From contig NC_088794.1 in assembly GCF_011386835.1 (NCBI RefSeq), positions 67,038,506 to 67,102,505 of the forward strand: DNA of 64,000 nt, in the 5' to 3' direction. Position 1 is the first letter of the stretch; the number at the start of each line of letters is the position of its first letter. The position numbers and the translations under genes are program-made. Of this stretch, positions 1 through 12,227 are shown one piece after another. The notes beneath the pieces are model-generated. The model saw nothing but the letters and a program-made list of their open reading frames with translations. It did no database searches and was not told the DNA's origin. Origin of the DNA: Chrysemys picta bellii. Its lineage: Eukaryota; Chordata; Testudines; Emydidae.

Positions 1-159
1 TGCAGCTCCCATTGGTCGAGAACGGTGAACCGTGGCCAGTGGAAGCTGCAGGTGGCCGTGCCTGCGGAAAGTCAATGTAAACAAACTGTCTCGCGGCTGG
101 CCAGCAGATTATCCTGATGGGTCACGTGCGGCCCGCGAGCCACAGGTTGCCCACCACTG
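1..159. repeat. partial hAT-like MITE (right end)
   Basis: The GC-rich start of the window ends in a terminus of the form GTTGCCCACCACTG, the usual outer end of the hAT-type miniature elements seen several times in this window. The left end lies outside, so the target-site duplication cannot be checked. It sits in an intron of METTL15. Confidence 0.5.
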
Positions 160-1743
160 ATATACATGCTAACACACACACACAAAACCATATCACTTGT
201 ACTCACCACTGAACAAGTGTGTGGCCAAAGTGAATCCTGCAGGCCAAACATGTCCAACCAAGTTCTAAAATGCAATTTGGTCTCCTGATGTCTTCATCTT
301 GACTATACAGAGTTGAAATCTGAAAAATGCAGGTGCCAGCATACAAAGTTCCATCTTAATCCACAGATGGAGCAACTCACGCGGATTCCTGTATTCTCCA
401 CTGGCTGCACCTCCATGTTCATGATGAGGACAAATTCAATCTGTTCCAATTATTGAAAACTGTGTCCCTTTATTTATCAAAAGCTGTCAGCATGACCCTC
501 AGTTGTACAAGGTTTGAACATCCATGCATTAAACTGAGAATTCACCAAACATTCTGATGGAGGGCTAAGATGGCTGACATTAAATAATAATAAACTACCT
601 TACATTTATAACCTATCATTAAAAATTCCCAAAGCATTTTGCAAGGTAGGAGAGATTTATTGTCCTCATTTTATAGATAGGAATGCATCTTCCCTCTCAA
701 ATTACTTAGCAAGTATTTTTATATTAATAGTTAGAACCTATGAATTATTCCAAAAAGGACTTAAATTTATTGAAGTAATATACCCCTTGTGCAAACTACA
801 GTTTATTATTAAAAACAGATACAGTTTACATACTCAGTTATCAGTTCACATGTAAAAATTCAACTCTCAGATTTTGACAGCAATCTTAATTCTGACCCAG
901 GTCCCAGGAGACCTGTTTATAAACTCCATTAAAGTATATTTGACTGGCATGTATTGTATATCTTGAACTGTATAAAGTAAGCAATTAGTGATGCACATAT
1001 TGCAAGAGTTATGCTACTGACACTCAGCAATTAGAAATTTTTCTCTCTTCTTTCATATTTGGTTTCTCAATTCATCCAAAAGTGACCTATCAATTTCAAG
1101 ACCACAAAAATCCTCAGAAGGTCACAAATCATGGCTTTATAAGGAATTTCACCTGACCTTAGGAAACCCTTTTGATTCCTAGACATGTCACAAACCCTGT
1201 GCATCATTTTGCCATTCTTGGGTTCTATGTCATTTTGAAAGATACCACTTGTTTAACTATTGTAAAAACAGACTATTTACAGTAAGTAACCAGTGTTTTA
1301 AAACATTTAACACTCGCTATATCGTAATTTCTTTCCAAAAAAGGCCTCGCAGAGATAACAAAGGAACAATAAACTCATAGGAAGCCAACATTCCAAAGAA
1401 GAACAATTAAATTTCACAGATCAACACATCTGAATTGTAAATATGTAACATTGTAAATAGAATCCCTTTAGTTCAATACCATATTTAAGATATCACAAAC
1501 CCAAACATGTTACTCGTGTTTAATTGTTTGGTGGATTGAGTCCTAATATTCTATTTATTTTAAGTGCTTTGGCAGTTAGGTACTTTGCAGCTAAATGCCA
1601 CTACCATATTAAAACACACAAATTACACACACAGGTTTTGTTTTCAAAGGCTCTTAAGGGAATTAGGTGCCCAAGTCCCACTGAGTTTCACAAATACCAG
1701 GGGGAAAAAATCTAATAAAAGAGACCTAAAACCTGCCATAATT
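160..1743. other. METTL15 intron, nothing coding recognised
   Basis: AT-rich intronic sequence. A short CA run lies at about 172-186. About 589-690 looks like an old MIR/CORE-SINE-type fragment (a 'cattttatagatagg' stretch), seen only by eye. No exon with splice sites and homology was recognised. Confidence 0.5.
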
Positions 1744-1751
1744 ATATATAC

Positions 1752-2075
1752 ATGGGGTTCTCAACCTTTTTCTTTCTGAGCCCGCCCCCTCCCCCCAACA
1801 TGCTACAAAAACTCTACGGCCCATCCTTGGCACAACAATTAGTTTTCTGCATATAAAAGCCAGGGCCGGCATTACGGGGTAGCAAGCAGGGCAATTGCCC
1901 AGGGCCCCATGCCACAGGGACCCCCATGAAGCTAAGCTGCTCAGGCTTTGGCTTCAGTCCCGGGTGGTGGGGCTTCAGCTTTCTGCCGAGGGCCCCAGCA
2001 AGTCTGATGCTGGCCCTGCTTGCAGGACCCCCGGAAACCTGCTCACGGCCCCAGTCCCCTGGTTGAGAACCACTG
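1752..2075. mobile_element. hAT-like MITE with 8-bp target-site duplication
   Basis: The left end reads GGTTCTCAACC and the right end GGTTGAGAACCACTG, so the termini are inverted repeats. The 8-mer ATATATAC lies on both sides (1744-1751 and 2076-2083); 8-bp duplications are the hAT hallmark. The interior is GC-rich and non-coding. The open frames across it on both strands are chance frames. Confidence 0.75.
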
Positions 2076-2083
2076 ATATATAC

Positions 2084-2514
2084 CATTTAGTTTAAGGCCT
2101 AATTGGACATATGTCCTGCATTATACCCTGAAGCCTACAGGAAGCAGCTATTTCATCAGAAGTTCATTAACTGAGAATTCCCTCCTACCTATGGTACTCT
2201 AGGAACGTAGAGCAGAAGGGACCCAATAGAACTCATCTGTCAGGACTGGATACAGGAGCAGGGGAATATTCAAACATTTACTATAATTTTGACAAATACT
2301 ATAATTTGATTTCCCAGAGTACAAGATTAACGAATCCTGTCATAGTAAACATAAAACCTTAATCTGAATCACAAATCAATTTAATACAGTACAGCTCTTA
2401 GCAGCACAAGTTGCAGAGTGTGGTTTTTATTTCTCTACCAAATAAATAATTCTCTTAAGACAATAGAGAATGGAGGGGAAATTATATACGACTGTAAGAA
2501 ATCATTTTACTCAC
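2084..2514. other. METTL15 intron 3' of the first coding exon
   Basis: AT-rich sequence between the MITE and the exon donor. No further feature seen. Confidence 0.5.
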
Positions 2515-2807
2515 CTGCCCTTGCTGGGGTGATAAACAATTGACAACTTCTTTCACCATCACTGGTATGTGTGGTCGTCTACAATCTTCATCATCTGCAG
2601 TTTGATGTAGCTTTTGAACTTCATGGTTATGCATCGTTTGTTTTTTAATTCCATAGTCATAAGTCACTTCCAGCCTTTCCGCTGAAGAATGTATATTTCT
2701 GGCCCAAATACCTACATTTATTGAGCTAGTTTCTAAACTGGACAGAAGCAATCGTTTGTAGAGTTGGCACACATACCGAAACAGCACCATACTGTAGTTA
2801 GGTCAAC
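2515..2807 (-). CDS. METTL15: METTL15 first coding exon (12S rRNA N4-cytidine methyltransferase, N-terminal part)
   Basis: The exon reads on the minus strand. The start codon is at 2790-2788 and 92 codons run to the donor, where GTGAG follows base 2515. The acceptor (pyrimidine-rich tract then CAG) lies just above 2807, leaving 17 nt of 5' leader. The first ~35 residues are rich in Arg, Leu and Ser with little acid, as in a mitochondrial presequence. Residues about 73-92 carry HIPVMVKEVVNCLSP, the conserved opening of the RsmH/MraW methyltransferase fold before the SAM-binding loop. The family makes m4C in small-subunit rRNA, and METTL15 does this for mitochondrial 12S rRNA. The exon ends in phase 0; later exons lie left of the window. 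Its head-to-head position with KIF18A matches the known vertebrate gene order and supports orthology. Confidence 0.9.
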
Positions 2808-3625
2808 CTGGAAAAACAAATATTGGAAACAATTTTAAAGTAAGTATTTTAAATAATAGGTTGGGGAAGGAAGTGGAAGTACAAAAAAGCAGTCACACAA
2901 CCCATGGTACAAAGTCCCAGAGAAACATTACATTAGCAGAAATTTAGATACATAGTCTCCATTATAATTTCCAATGGTGGTATCCTTTCAGGATTTCTCC
3001 AAGGCCCTTCACCCAATATGGATGCTCCAAGCCGCAATGTTTCTCTTTACGTATTACCATAAAACTTTTGTTTCCTCTCTAGCCTATGATTCTGACTGTG
3101 GCATGACATATTGAGGATACTAGTATTAAAATGAAGTATATGATAAATGATACGTGATCATATCTGAGCACAAAGTATACAAGTAAAGCCAACTAAGCTT
3201 CATTACTTTAAAAAAGTGTTACTGTCCTTTCTATGGTTAACATGGTTTCAACATCAGCACACCACAGCACAATTAATTTTGTAGTGTTCCCTGTAACCAG
3301 TTAAAATAGGAAAATGATGAGAGTCCAACACTGTAGTTGGATTTAATACAGTGCTAGAATCATGTTATGATCAATAAAAACATTTGTAGCAGTGCACGAT
3401 AACATCATGTAATCAAATCTCATACTTCAAAACATCAACTGTTCAAACATTGGATGAGAAATGAAACATCAGACCATTTGTCTGGTCAAGAATAGCTATT
3501 TTCATCAGGTTCATATTGTTCGTGATCATGACATATGCTTCTTTCATACTAAGTCATACCTAGATGACAAACCAGTAAGAGTACACCTACCTATCTTCTT
3601 TATTTTAGTAGTGGAGTGCTATATC
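2808..3625. other. METTL15 5' intron
   Basis: AT-rich intronic sequence between the first coding exon and the upstream leader exon. No repeat or exon was recognised here. Confidence 0.5.
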
Positions 3626-3633
3626 CTTTAGGC

Positions 3634-3790
3634 CAGTGCTTCTCAACCCACAGGTTGCTTGCAGCCCAATCAGCCCATATGACATCCTTGGGGTCATACA
3701 GGTAGTATATATATTGTGTGGCTGCGGCCCACATAACACATAGAGAACTGCATATGTGGCCCACGATGGTAAATAGGTTGAGAACCACTA
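3634..3790. mobile_element. short hAT-like MITE with perfect 8-bp duplication
   Basis: This 157-bp element starts CAGTGCTTCTCAACC and ends GGTTGAGAACCACTA, so its termini are inverted repeats. It is flanked on both sides by CTTTAGGC (3626-3633 and 3791-3798), a perfect 8-bp duplication. The ends match those of the 1752-2075 copy, so the two are related. Confidence 0.85.
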
Positions 3791-3798
3791 CTTTAGGC

Positions 3799-4845
3799 TA
3801 ATTTGTTCTTTTCATAACAGAATGAATTGGCAGTTAGCTGCAAAGAGGTAAAAAGACGGGTTTTATTTACAGGAATTTTACATTTGTTTTCTGAGCAAAT
3901 ACCTCCTTCAGTCCCACATTTCATATGCTCTCTTACCATGCAAAAAAGAAAACACAGACATAAGGCCATCTGACAATATGCCATACTGTATTTTTATTAT
4001 TAATGGAGACAATGTCTAATCCCATGATGCAATTGTATCTACCCAAATTTTATCTATTCTATTGATTCAGGTCTACCCATCATTCAGTCATCTGTTTGCC
4101 ACAAAATGGGAACATGCTGAACCATCATTTTAGGAAAGTTACCTTCATTATAATCTATGCCCCACTTGTTAAATAGCTCCACACTTTAAAAGGTAAACAA
4201 ATTAGGCAAGTTCTCTGTAATCATTTATGTTCTTGTTCTCCAGAAACTGTTTAAGTTACTGATGGATCAAATTACCTACAAGGTACTTATGAATAGCTAC
4301 CATCAATTGGCTTATCCCACCCTGTAACTGCAGGCCAAGTAAACAAAATTTATAATATTGGAGATTAAAGTGTTGAAAAGGTGCTTGTCTCTTTATTTAA
4401 TTCAGAAGTGTGCCTCACACCATGGCCCTGCAGTGAGTGCTCTCTAAGCAGACTATTTCACACCCCTAGAGATCACTACAAGATCAGAGCCAACATTAAT
4501 AATCATTTAACTGTCTACATCCTTAACCAGAATTGCTTTATGTAGTCATATGAACCTGGTAAGATGTTATACATATATATATTATACTCAAACACAATTC
4601 ATATCCCAGACAAATATATTGATGTTACTTCACAGCACTCTCATTTTAGGCAACTTTTTTGTTTAAAAAAGCAGGAGTCACATTTCTTCTAAAATTCATG
4701 CCAATTAGTATTTCGATCTATTGTTTGGACTGGGAGTTTGTAAGCGAAAACGTTGCTGTCATTTGTTGAAATGCAACTAGGAAGAGAAGATGAAGCACAT
4801 GTACAGTCTCCGGTGCAGAAGAGTGAATGAACATGAGTCAAAACT
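3799..4845. other. METTL15 5' intron, no feature recognised
   Basis: AT-rich sequence with a short TA-rich stretch near 4570-4585. It turns GC-rich at about 4850. Confidence 0.5.
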
Positions 4846-4849
4846 CAGC

Positions 4850-5570
4850 GAGCATTTGGGGCTTGCGACACACCCCAAACCTCGGGCGTGGAGGGGGGCA
4901 GGAGTGAGTGTGTGCTTGGGGGGATAACAGCACCATCCCACAGCAGGTGGGACGAGCACTCTAGCCAAGGGGGGAGAGACGGAAGCATCGCGGGGAACGT
5001 TAACTCGTTCTCAACTGACGGCTCCGCGGCGTCTGGTTTTACTGTGCGTCTATAACGAGGCTTCGAAGTCTCTAAACCCGAGAGCGTTTGAGGGCGGCCT
5101 CCCCAACCCCCCTCTTCCAGCCGGGCCGCGCTGCGGGGGCAACTGAGGCCGCCCCAGTCTGTTCCTCCTCTCCCCCCGCGGGCAGGGGAGACTGTGGGAG
5201 TTGGAACAAGGGCCCGGTACTCACTGCAGATCACGCCGCTGCCCCTCTCTCGCTGCCGGGGTATGAATGCACAGCCAGCCCGGCCTCCCCTCCCCTTGCA
5301 ACAAGGCACCGCTGTCTTCAGTTCCGCCTGCATGTTGCTGCTGCGACGGCAGCCCCGACCTGTCTCATGTGGGAGCAGAGGATCCCTGAGGGACCAGGGA
5401 GATGTAAACGCTCGGAGGGGAGTGGCCCCCAAGAAACCGTTCAGGATCTCCCCCCGGGCCCCAGCGTGGCGTATCCCTCTCTCGACAGTCACATTGCACG
5501 AGTCTCAAGCCAGCCCCGGGTACCCCCTCCCATCTCCGCCCAGGGCACTCTCCTCGATCACCCACACCAG
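4850..5570. promoter_or_regulatory. CpG-rich island 1, possible METTL15 leader exon region
   Basis: GC-rich, CpG-containing sequence with open frames on both strands that look composition-driven rather than coding. On the minus strand there is a strong splice donor GTGAGT (plus bases 5219-5224), so a non-coding METTL15 leader exon ending at 5225 is possible. A second candidate donor lies in the other island (6577-6582). The sequence alone does not decide between them. Confidence 0.45.
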
Positions 5571-6539
5571 CGCCTAGCTGTGCACAGCCCGCTCCCCCCG
5601 CTTGTCTTATATACAAACACCTGCCCTTGTATATAAACACTACGCTCTCCTTGAAACATACAATACCAATCAGCACGGCTGCCAACTGCAGACAAACCCA
5701 CTAACACTCTTGTCAGTTGCATACTACCACTTCCTGTACATAACCCACACGCATCATCCCGTCATATGCAATTCAATACACTAATACCTTATTGGCATGA
5801 AAAGCTATGCAACGTTGCGAACGTTTTAAAAGACACCTCGGGTATCTGCCAGTGGCAGATACGTAGGACGGGCCTGCCCAGGTCAGGGTTTCGCACTGTA
5901 TGGGGTTTTATCTCCGACACGTATTTGTCACTAACATCACAACCCCTACTGCTCCCACACCTACCTCTCAGCTGAATAGAAACATATGCATAAATCTGCC
6001 TCAGGTACATACCAACCTCTTCTCACTCACTCACAAACATACACCCACACAATCACCACTACAGTTATACACGCACAGCCTACTACAGAAGTGCCAGTCA
6101 CGATTTCAAACATTAAGGCTGAGTAAAGTTTTAGTCCAATCCAGCAATACTTTGTGGGCATGCATGCTAAACTATTGTTAGTTTCCCAATCTCTGTTCTA
6201 TCTTCCTCTTGAATGAATGTTGATACTAGAAGCAGGGCTTCTTGCACCCATGCAGACACGTTCCCACTCGACCAGCACTGTAATCACGCATCCATAATTG
6301 TTTTTACACGGGTGTGTGACATACTACCTGCTGTGAGCCTGTGTATGCAACATGTCGAGACCAATACATAGTACAAAAGATTGTTTGCGAATAGTCGTTT
6401 GCCTTTTAAAGTGAAATGTGGTTGATTTCTACAATATCCACCAGTTCTGTTATAAAATTTGCTCAGCTACCTGTACAACTATTTGTGATGTATTCATCCA
6501 AATGCAGTATAACGTGGCATGTAGTCCTTTGAGTATCAT
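5571..6539. other. spacer between the two CpG islands
   Basis: Sequence of mixed composition, CA-rich around 6030-6080. No gene or repeat recognised. Confidence 0.45.
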
Positions 6540-6686
6540 GCGCACCCCCACCCGGGGGCTTAATGCACCTTCTCCCACTCACCCCTTTGTGCACGATGGA
6601 TTGCTGGCCCGCCCGGTAGGCCACCTGCCTCCTACCCCCAGGCAGAACAGGACCCTGAAAGGGGCTTCTCGGAATTATAGTCCCCT

Positions 6687-6700
6687 TTGTCACGTGACAA
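6687..6700. promoter_or_regulatory. palindromic E-box (CACGTG core)
   Basis: TTGTCACGTGACAA is a perfect 14-bp palindrome containing GTCACGTGAC, the preferred site of bHLH-Zip factors such as USF and TFEB/MITF. It lies about 250 bp upstream of KIF18A exon 1, in the METTL15-proximal part of the island. Confidence 0.55.
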
Positions 6701-6894
6701 CACCCCAAAAGGAACAAGCGGAATAAGCACAGACCCCCTAGGCACGGGACACGTTTTCCTAGCAGGAAGAATAGCGCTGCCCCCACCACCAGGCCTACCA
6801 GCACTGAACTGAGCCCGGATGGATCCCCGCTCCGACCAAATCAGTCCCACTTGCCCTCGGCGCGGTCGCACTAGAGACGTCATGGCAGTGCGGG

Positions 6895-6935
6895 CCAATG
6901 AGGTGGCGAGGGGAGGCGGGCCGCTTGTGTTTGAA
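6895..6935 (+). promoter_or_regulatory. CCAAT box plus CHR element of the KIF18A promoter
   Basis: CCAAT is at 6895-6899 and TTTGAA at 6930-6935, about 30 bp apart, with GC-rich sequence between. TTTGAA is the canonical cell-cycle genes homology region (CHR) bound by DREAM/MuvB complexes, and NF-Y sites at this spacing are typical of G2/M genes. KIF18A is a mitotic gene, so this is probably what limits its expression to G2/M. The motifs are seen; binding is inferred. Confidence 0.6.
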
Positions 6936-6949
6936 TTTGCTCAGTGTGA

Positions 6950-7012
6950 GGCTAGAGAAGGGGGTGACGGGGGTACGGCCCAGGCCGAGCGAGCAGCGGC
7001 CTCTGCCCGCAG
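6950..7012 (+). other. KIF18A: KIF18A exon 1 (5' UTR, non-coding)
   Basis: A strong donor CAG|GTGAGT ends the exon at 7012, just downstream of the CCAAT/CHR pair. The start is approximate because the transcription start cannot be read from sequence. No start codon here continues into exon 2 with kinesin homology, so the exon is treated as untranslated leader. Confidence 0.6.
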
Positions 7013-9839
7013 GTGAGTGCGGCTCCCGCTGCCCACGCGACAGACTCTCCCTGGTCGGTGGAGGAAGCCCCCGGCACCTAGGGCTAAACTGCGGGTGGGG
7101 TGCAGGCGTCTGAACGGGCTGGAGCCGCCGCCCGCAGAGGAGCCTGGCCCGGCGCTGGCGGGAGGACCGGGCTTTGTTACAGCTGTAACTATCTACCTGA
7201 CACTGTGTGCAAATAATAATGGCGATATCCTAGAGGCGGGAGCTTGTAGATTGTTGTGTAAAGGAATTTGTATTTTGGGAGGGGCAAGAGAAATATTTAT
7301 CTTGGTTATCAGAGGCCTGGTCATCATCATGATAAACGTGCTGTGAATTAAAGGGAAGCTGTCAGTTTAAAACTTGCACTTCTGCCTGAGAAACGTTTAC
7401 TTCATCCCTAACTTGTAAGATTATTCTAAAAGGAAAAATCCTGTTTTCAATTTATTGGATAGCACTTGTGTGTAGCTAGTTTCCTTCTTTCCCTTGTGTA
7501 AACAGAGTTCCCTGTCCTTTGTGTGGCCCTTTCACACAGTGACAGAAAGACAATATGCTTATTCTGAAATGCTCAATCTTGCAAGAGTTGTGGGAATCTG
7601 CAACATGAAGCTCTCTGCAGGATCAGGTCCAAAGATTTTAAAAGCAAAAACAAATAGAATTTGGGGATAGGTATAATGCCTGAAATTACCTCTGACTCCT
7701 TTGAAATTATCTGGATTTAAAGTTAACAATGTTCCTGTACATTACTTTTGCCACCAGACCACTAGAGTTTTATATTGACTCCATGTTAAATATTTTGTTT
7801 GCAATTCGTTTATACTCAAGTGATTTAATGTTAGTAGAGGGGATAAATCAAGGCCATTATATTTTTTATGTAAAGTGATATTTACTGTTTTTTAAAAATC
7901 TGGTGAAACTAAGATTAGGGTTTACTGGGTGATATTACGTGGTGGTAACTTGCAGTAAAGGTGCCTGACTAGTTTAGAAATACAGTAGCAGTAATTTCCT
8001 AACTGTTTAAAAATAATCCCTTTTTAGTGGTGCTTTCTAAGGAATTCTGACAATGCTAGGTTTGGAACTATTTTTAGATGTTTTAAAATCATTTAGAATG
8101 TTTCATTATTAATTGAGGATTTTATTTTGGAAGATAATATAAAGTAAGTATCTGTGTTTGCATACGCTGTACCATACCCAGCATGTAGGGTGTATGGGAT
8201 TCATAGCAGCACTGTGCATCACAGAAGAACTTTCAGGATGATGAAATAGCACTCCTTTATAAACTTCCAGTCCTGAATCTGCCCTATAAACAAATTCAAT
8301 TTATTTTGTAGTTTCCTAAATCAACAGGAACTATAGAAATCTGTGGTCACCTAGAGTTCATCTTTACCAGCTAATGTGTTAAAATGCAAGTGGCCTTGTT
8401 TACTTTAGGTTTTTAAAATGTTATCTAACAGTTTTAAAAACAATTAAAAAAAACTTTTATCCTGGTTTAGACATGCCTTAGGAAAACAGCACTGCAACAG
8501 TTCACATTCGTATACTTATATTCATAATCATGAGGGCTAAAACTCTTTTTTATAAATGCTTAACTAAACAATAGCTTAGTGCCCTTCATCATCTCACTCA
8601 CAGAGAGGAAAGTTACCATTGGAGAGTAGGTGAGTGTATTTATTTTCAAGCCCTGCTGTGAATTTTTAAATTAAATATACCTATATTTAGACCCCTATCT
8701 ACACTGTTGAAAGGCACAGCTTTTAAAAATCAATTCAGTTTCAAATAGCCAGTGTTGATCAATTATTTTCAATCCAATTATGATTCCTCCATACTGGTGG
8801 AAAAGCTATGCTAGTTGAATTAATTTGAAATTGTTTCCTAGCAGTCTCTTTATTTAGCATTAATCATTTAATTGGTGATCCGGTTTAAGATAAGTATCCA
8901 GTTAATAAACTTATCCAGCTATACTGGATGTATCTCACAACCCTGACTTTTCCACAGGAATATGGCTCCAAATTTGATTATGTAAATAGTCTAATATTCT
9001 ATGGGCTGCCTTTTTTATTTTGTAGTTATTTAGATGGCAGACACTTGGCTCATAAAAGGTAAAAAGTGGTATTTCAATGCTGTCAGCTAAAATGTGTTAG
9101 ATTTCTGCCCTGTGGCTGGCAGGATTTTATGGGCTTTCTACAGTATCTTGTTCATCAGCACAAGTAGTTTAATATAATAATCTAACAAATATCTTTGATT
9201 CACTTACTGATATCATAGGGTGGGGGGTTAAGGCCTAGCAGAGAAATCAAGAACAAATACACATTTTAATTATTTTTTTTTTTTTTTAGATTTTTTTTCC
9301 CCTTGATAACAGAATATGAAGTCTTCACATTTGTCACCTAAATTTGTCTTTAGTTGATAGGATTTGTTGATGGTATTTGTTACTTAAATACAGTAAAAAA
9401 AAAAAAAATCCTATCGGGATGGATAAAATAATTTTTTTAATTCAATTTTTTTATTTTGTTTTTTGTTTTAAATCCTGTTTAAAATGAAATCTAAATTTAA
9501 TACAACATATGTAGTAAATATGAAACATGTTTTGATAAGAGACAGTTATGTAGCCAAAACATGTAAGGTTGTTTTGTTTAATGAAAATAAATTTTATATG
9601 ATATTCTGTATGTTTAATTACATTCCAGTTACTATCCTAATACACACACATAATGAGAAAAAGTTTAATTATTTAGTAAATAGAAAATGGTGAATGATAT
9701 ATTGCTTAACATACTAAAAACGTGCAACTAATAAGAGTCTGAAAATATTAAGTATATAAATATAGTGTAACCTTTTAAGTACCAAAAAGATGTACCAAAT
9801 CTAGTATAAAGGCTCTATTTAGTTGTAAATCAACTGTTT
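7013..9839 (+). other. KIF18A intron 1, first part
   Basis: Intronic sequence that falls from GC-rich to AT-rich after about 7200, with A and T runs around 9270-9440. No exon recognised. The 69-codon frame near 9.5 kb is low-complexity and AT-driven. Confidence 0.5.
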
Positions 9840-9844
9840 CTGAC

Positions 9845-10330
9845 TGTCAGAGGGGTGAAATATTGGAACAGCCTTCCGAGGGAAACGGTGGGGGCGAAGG
9901 ACTTGTCTGGTTTTAAGATTAAGTTAGATAAGTTTATGGAGGGAATGGTTTAATGGAAAAACATGATTTTAGCCAAGGAATACTGAGCCATGGCAGGTAA
10001 ATAGTATAATGGCTAACAAGGGTCAGGCTGGAGACTCTTGCCTACATGCTCGGGGTTTTACTGATCGCCATATTTGGGGTCAGGAAGGAATTTTCCTCCA
10101 GGGTAGATTGGCAGAAGCCCTGGAGGTTTTTCGCCTTCCTCCGCAGCATGGGGCAGGGATCGCTAGCAGGAGGGTTCTCTGCCAATTGAAGTCACTAAGC
10201 CACAGGATTTGGGGACTTCAACAGCAGAGTAAAGGGAAGGGGTAGGGACGGCTTTGTGGCCTGCAGCATGCAGGGGGTCAGACCAGATGATCATAATGGT
10301 CCCTTCTGACCTTAAAGTCTATGAGTCTAT
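9845..10330 (+). mobile_element. CR1 LINE, 3' end fragment
   Basis: The plus strand carries the typical tail of a reptilian CR1. It includes a degenerate 'ggaacagccttccgagggaaacgg'-like RT end, then 'ttagataagtttatggag', 'ggaaggaattttcctccagg' and 'gaccagatgatcataatgg', ending in a short ATGAGTCTATGAG repeat. CR1 copies are usually 5'-truncated, as here. Confidence 0.8.
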
Positions 10331-12227
10331 GAGAATGTACCTTTATTTAGAAAATAGCTAAAGTACAAATGGAAAAATTGACTAAAATCAACTATATAAA
10401 TTAAGGCTTTCCTCTAGGTGATTTAAATCAATCCATCCTGAATAATTATCTCTGAAGCCTGGGGCTTGGTGGTCTTACAGGTACCTGATTATTACGTTTG
10501 GCATTGTATGTAGTCTTAACAGTGCTCAGAAGCATAGGACTGAGGAAAGGGGCAGAGAGAGTGAGAAAGTTGATTGACTGTAGATCTACCCTGCTACTGC
10601 AAATGTGCAGCTTAGACTCGTTAAAAGTTGTCTTCTCTCCTGCCATGTTGAGATAACATAGTTACTTGTGAGAGCAGTTCACATATGGCTGGCTGCAAAC
10701 CCAGGCCCCATTCCTGTAAATTGCTCCGTGCAATGTCTATTGACTTCCATGCAACTTGGCATGGGCACATGGATTTGGCTGTGCTAAATGGACTGGGGCA
10801 TAAGTAGAGCCCTGTGGTTTTTTTGCAATATGAAATGAAAAATTCACTCAGTGCAGCAGCTCCTGTATGGCTGAGTCAAATTTGAGTGTTGTTACAACCT
10901 GCAGCCCTGGGTTGCTCACGGCACCACTCAAATTTAGCTTGGCTATGACGCAGGGATGGGCAGGCCAAACCTGAGTGATGCTGAAACTACGTGCACTGGG
11001 TTGAACCCAGACCCAGTCCTGCAGGACAGGATTCACCAATGCTGGGTGGACACAAGAAGTCTTAAAAACTCTCTGCTGAAGTGGCATTCAGTTCAAGCAA
11101 GAGTAACAACTATGAATGCTCCTCCTCCTGCCCCACTTCTACTCAAGCAGCATATAGCTTTCTGGTCAGTGCAGAGGAGGAGCTACTTAAGAGACCATGC
11201 AATAAACAGAAATAAAGTAGAACAAAAACTACTAATCCATGCTGGGTGTAAGATTGTGAACCAAAGACTTATGGGACTATATACTGAATTATTGTGATAT
11301 GGTACGATCCCCTTGTTTGAAGAACATTAATAGCACAGTTTGGGGAAGCTTGTGCAGCTACTTCTACCCAAAGTGTACTTGTTCCATGAATATACAGGGT
11401 TTTAGTTTCCATTGCTTTCAGTCCTACAAAGAAAAAACTTAATTAAAAATGATAAAAAAAACCCTTATTTTATTTCTGATTTGTTACTGACTGAAATGGC
11501 AAGGAAAAAAAAACCAAAAATGCTGATTTACCCCAAATTCTGATTATTGTTGGCTTTAAATCACAAGCTTTCAGGAATGGGCCAACTTCATTTGAAAGAT
11601 GTACATATGTACTGCTCAGTCAGCATAGGTTCATTAGCATGTAGTGTATTCTGTATATACATCAATCAACAAATGCAACATCACATAGCAGCAAAGTTCA
11701 AGGGCTAAGCTTAAATCCGAGCTGTTTTGCAGTCTTCAAATGGGTTTCTGTAACCTGACAGAAAAACATAACTTGTACTATATGGGGAAGCGGTGAGGTT
11801 GAAAATACTATACTTTTTCAGGCTAATAGTTTATCTGATTTCCTTTAGCAATATGATTTTTTTTTAATCTGGTTATCTCCAGAAGTGTGGGATTATTTCT
11901 TTGTATGTATATATAGATAAAGCTGTTGTGTATTGTATATAAGTTTTTAACAATAAATTAATTGTTCTGGACATTATTTAAAGAATTGGACGCTATGCTG
12001 GAAATGTGAGAGTATTATTCCTTTGATATCATAAAAAGGCAAATGGCTGTAGATTGATCTTAATATAAGAAATGTACTACTTAAGTCTTGATGAAATAAC
12101 TTTTTAATAAATTAGAAAATTGGGCTTGTGTGTTTGGTAGATGTTGTTGCCTTGGACATGAGCTAATAGCAAAGCTGTAGCTACATTCTGAATTCTAAAG
12201 TCATCTTATAATTGTTTTCATTTACAG
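10331..12227 (+). other. KIF18A intron 1, second part
   Basis: No gene recognised. About 10850-11220 is a GC-richer tract with internal near-repeats ('gaacccagacccagtcctg') that may be an unclassified repeat. The intron ends in a good acceptor, TTTACAG, at 12227. Confidence 0.45.

Larger units (their letters stand above)
6540..7170. promoter_or_regulatory. CpG island and bidirectional promoter of KIF18A and METTL15
   Basis: GC- and CpG-rich sequence that includes KIF18A exon 1. It contains a 14-bp palindrome TTGTCACGTGACAA (6687-6700), an E-box of the USF/TFEB type. A stretch whose reverse complement reads ACTATAATTCC resembles the ZNF143-associated motif common in bidirectional promoters. 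An ACGTCA core lies at 6877-6882 and a CCAAT box at 6895-6899. A minus-strand donor GTGAGT (6577-6582) could end a METTL15 leader exon at 6583. In human the two genes start within a short distance of each other, which supports this island as the shared promoter. Factor binding is inferred. Confidence 0.65.

Noticed and set aside
1895..2095. Small host genes on either strand around 1.8-2.1 kb
   Set aside because: The frames lie within a MITE with inverted ends and an 8-bp duplication.
4845..5492. 215-codon minus-strand open frame
   Set aside because: It lies in a CpG island where stop codons are rare on both strands. There is no domain or conserved start context, and frames on the other strand are as long.
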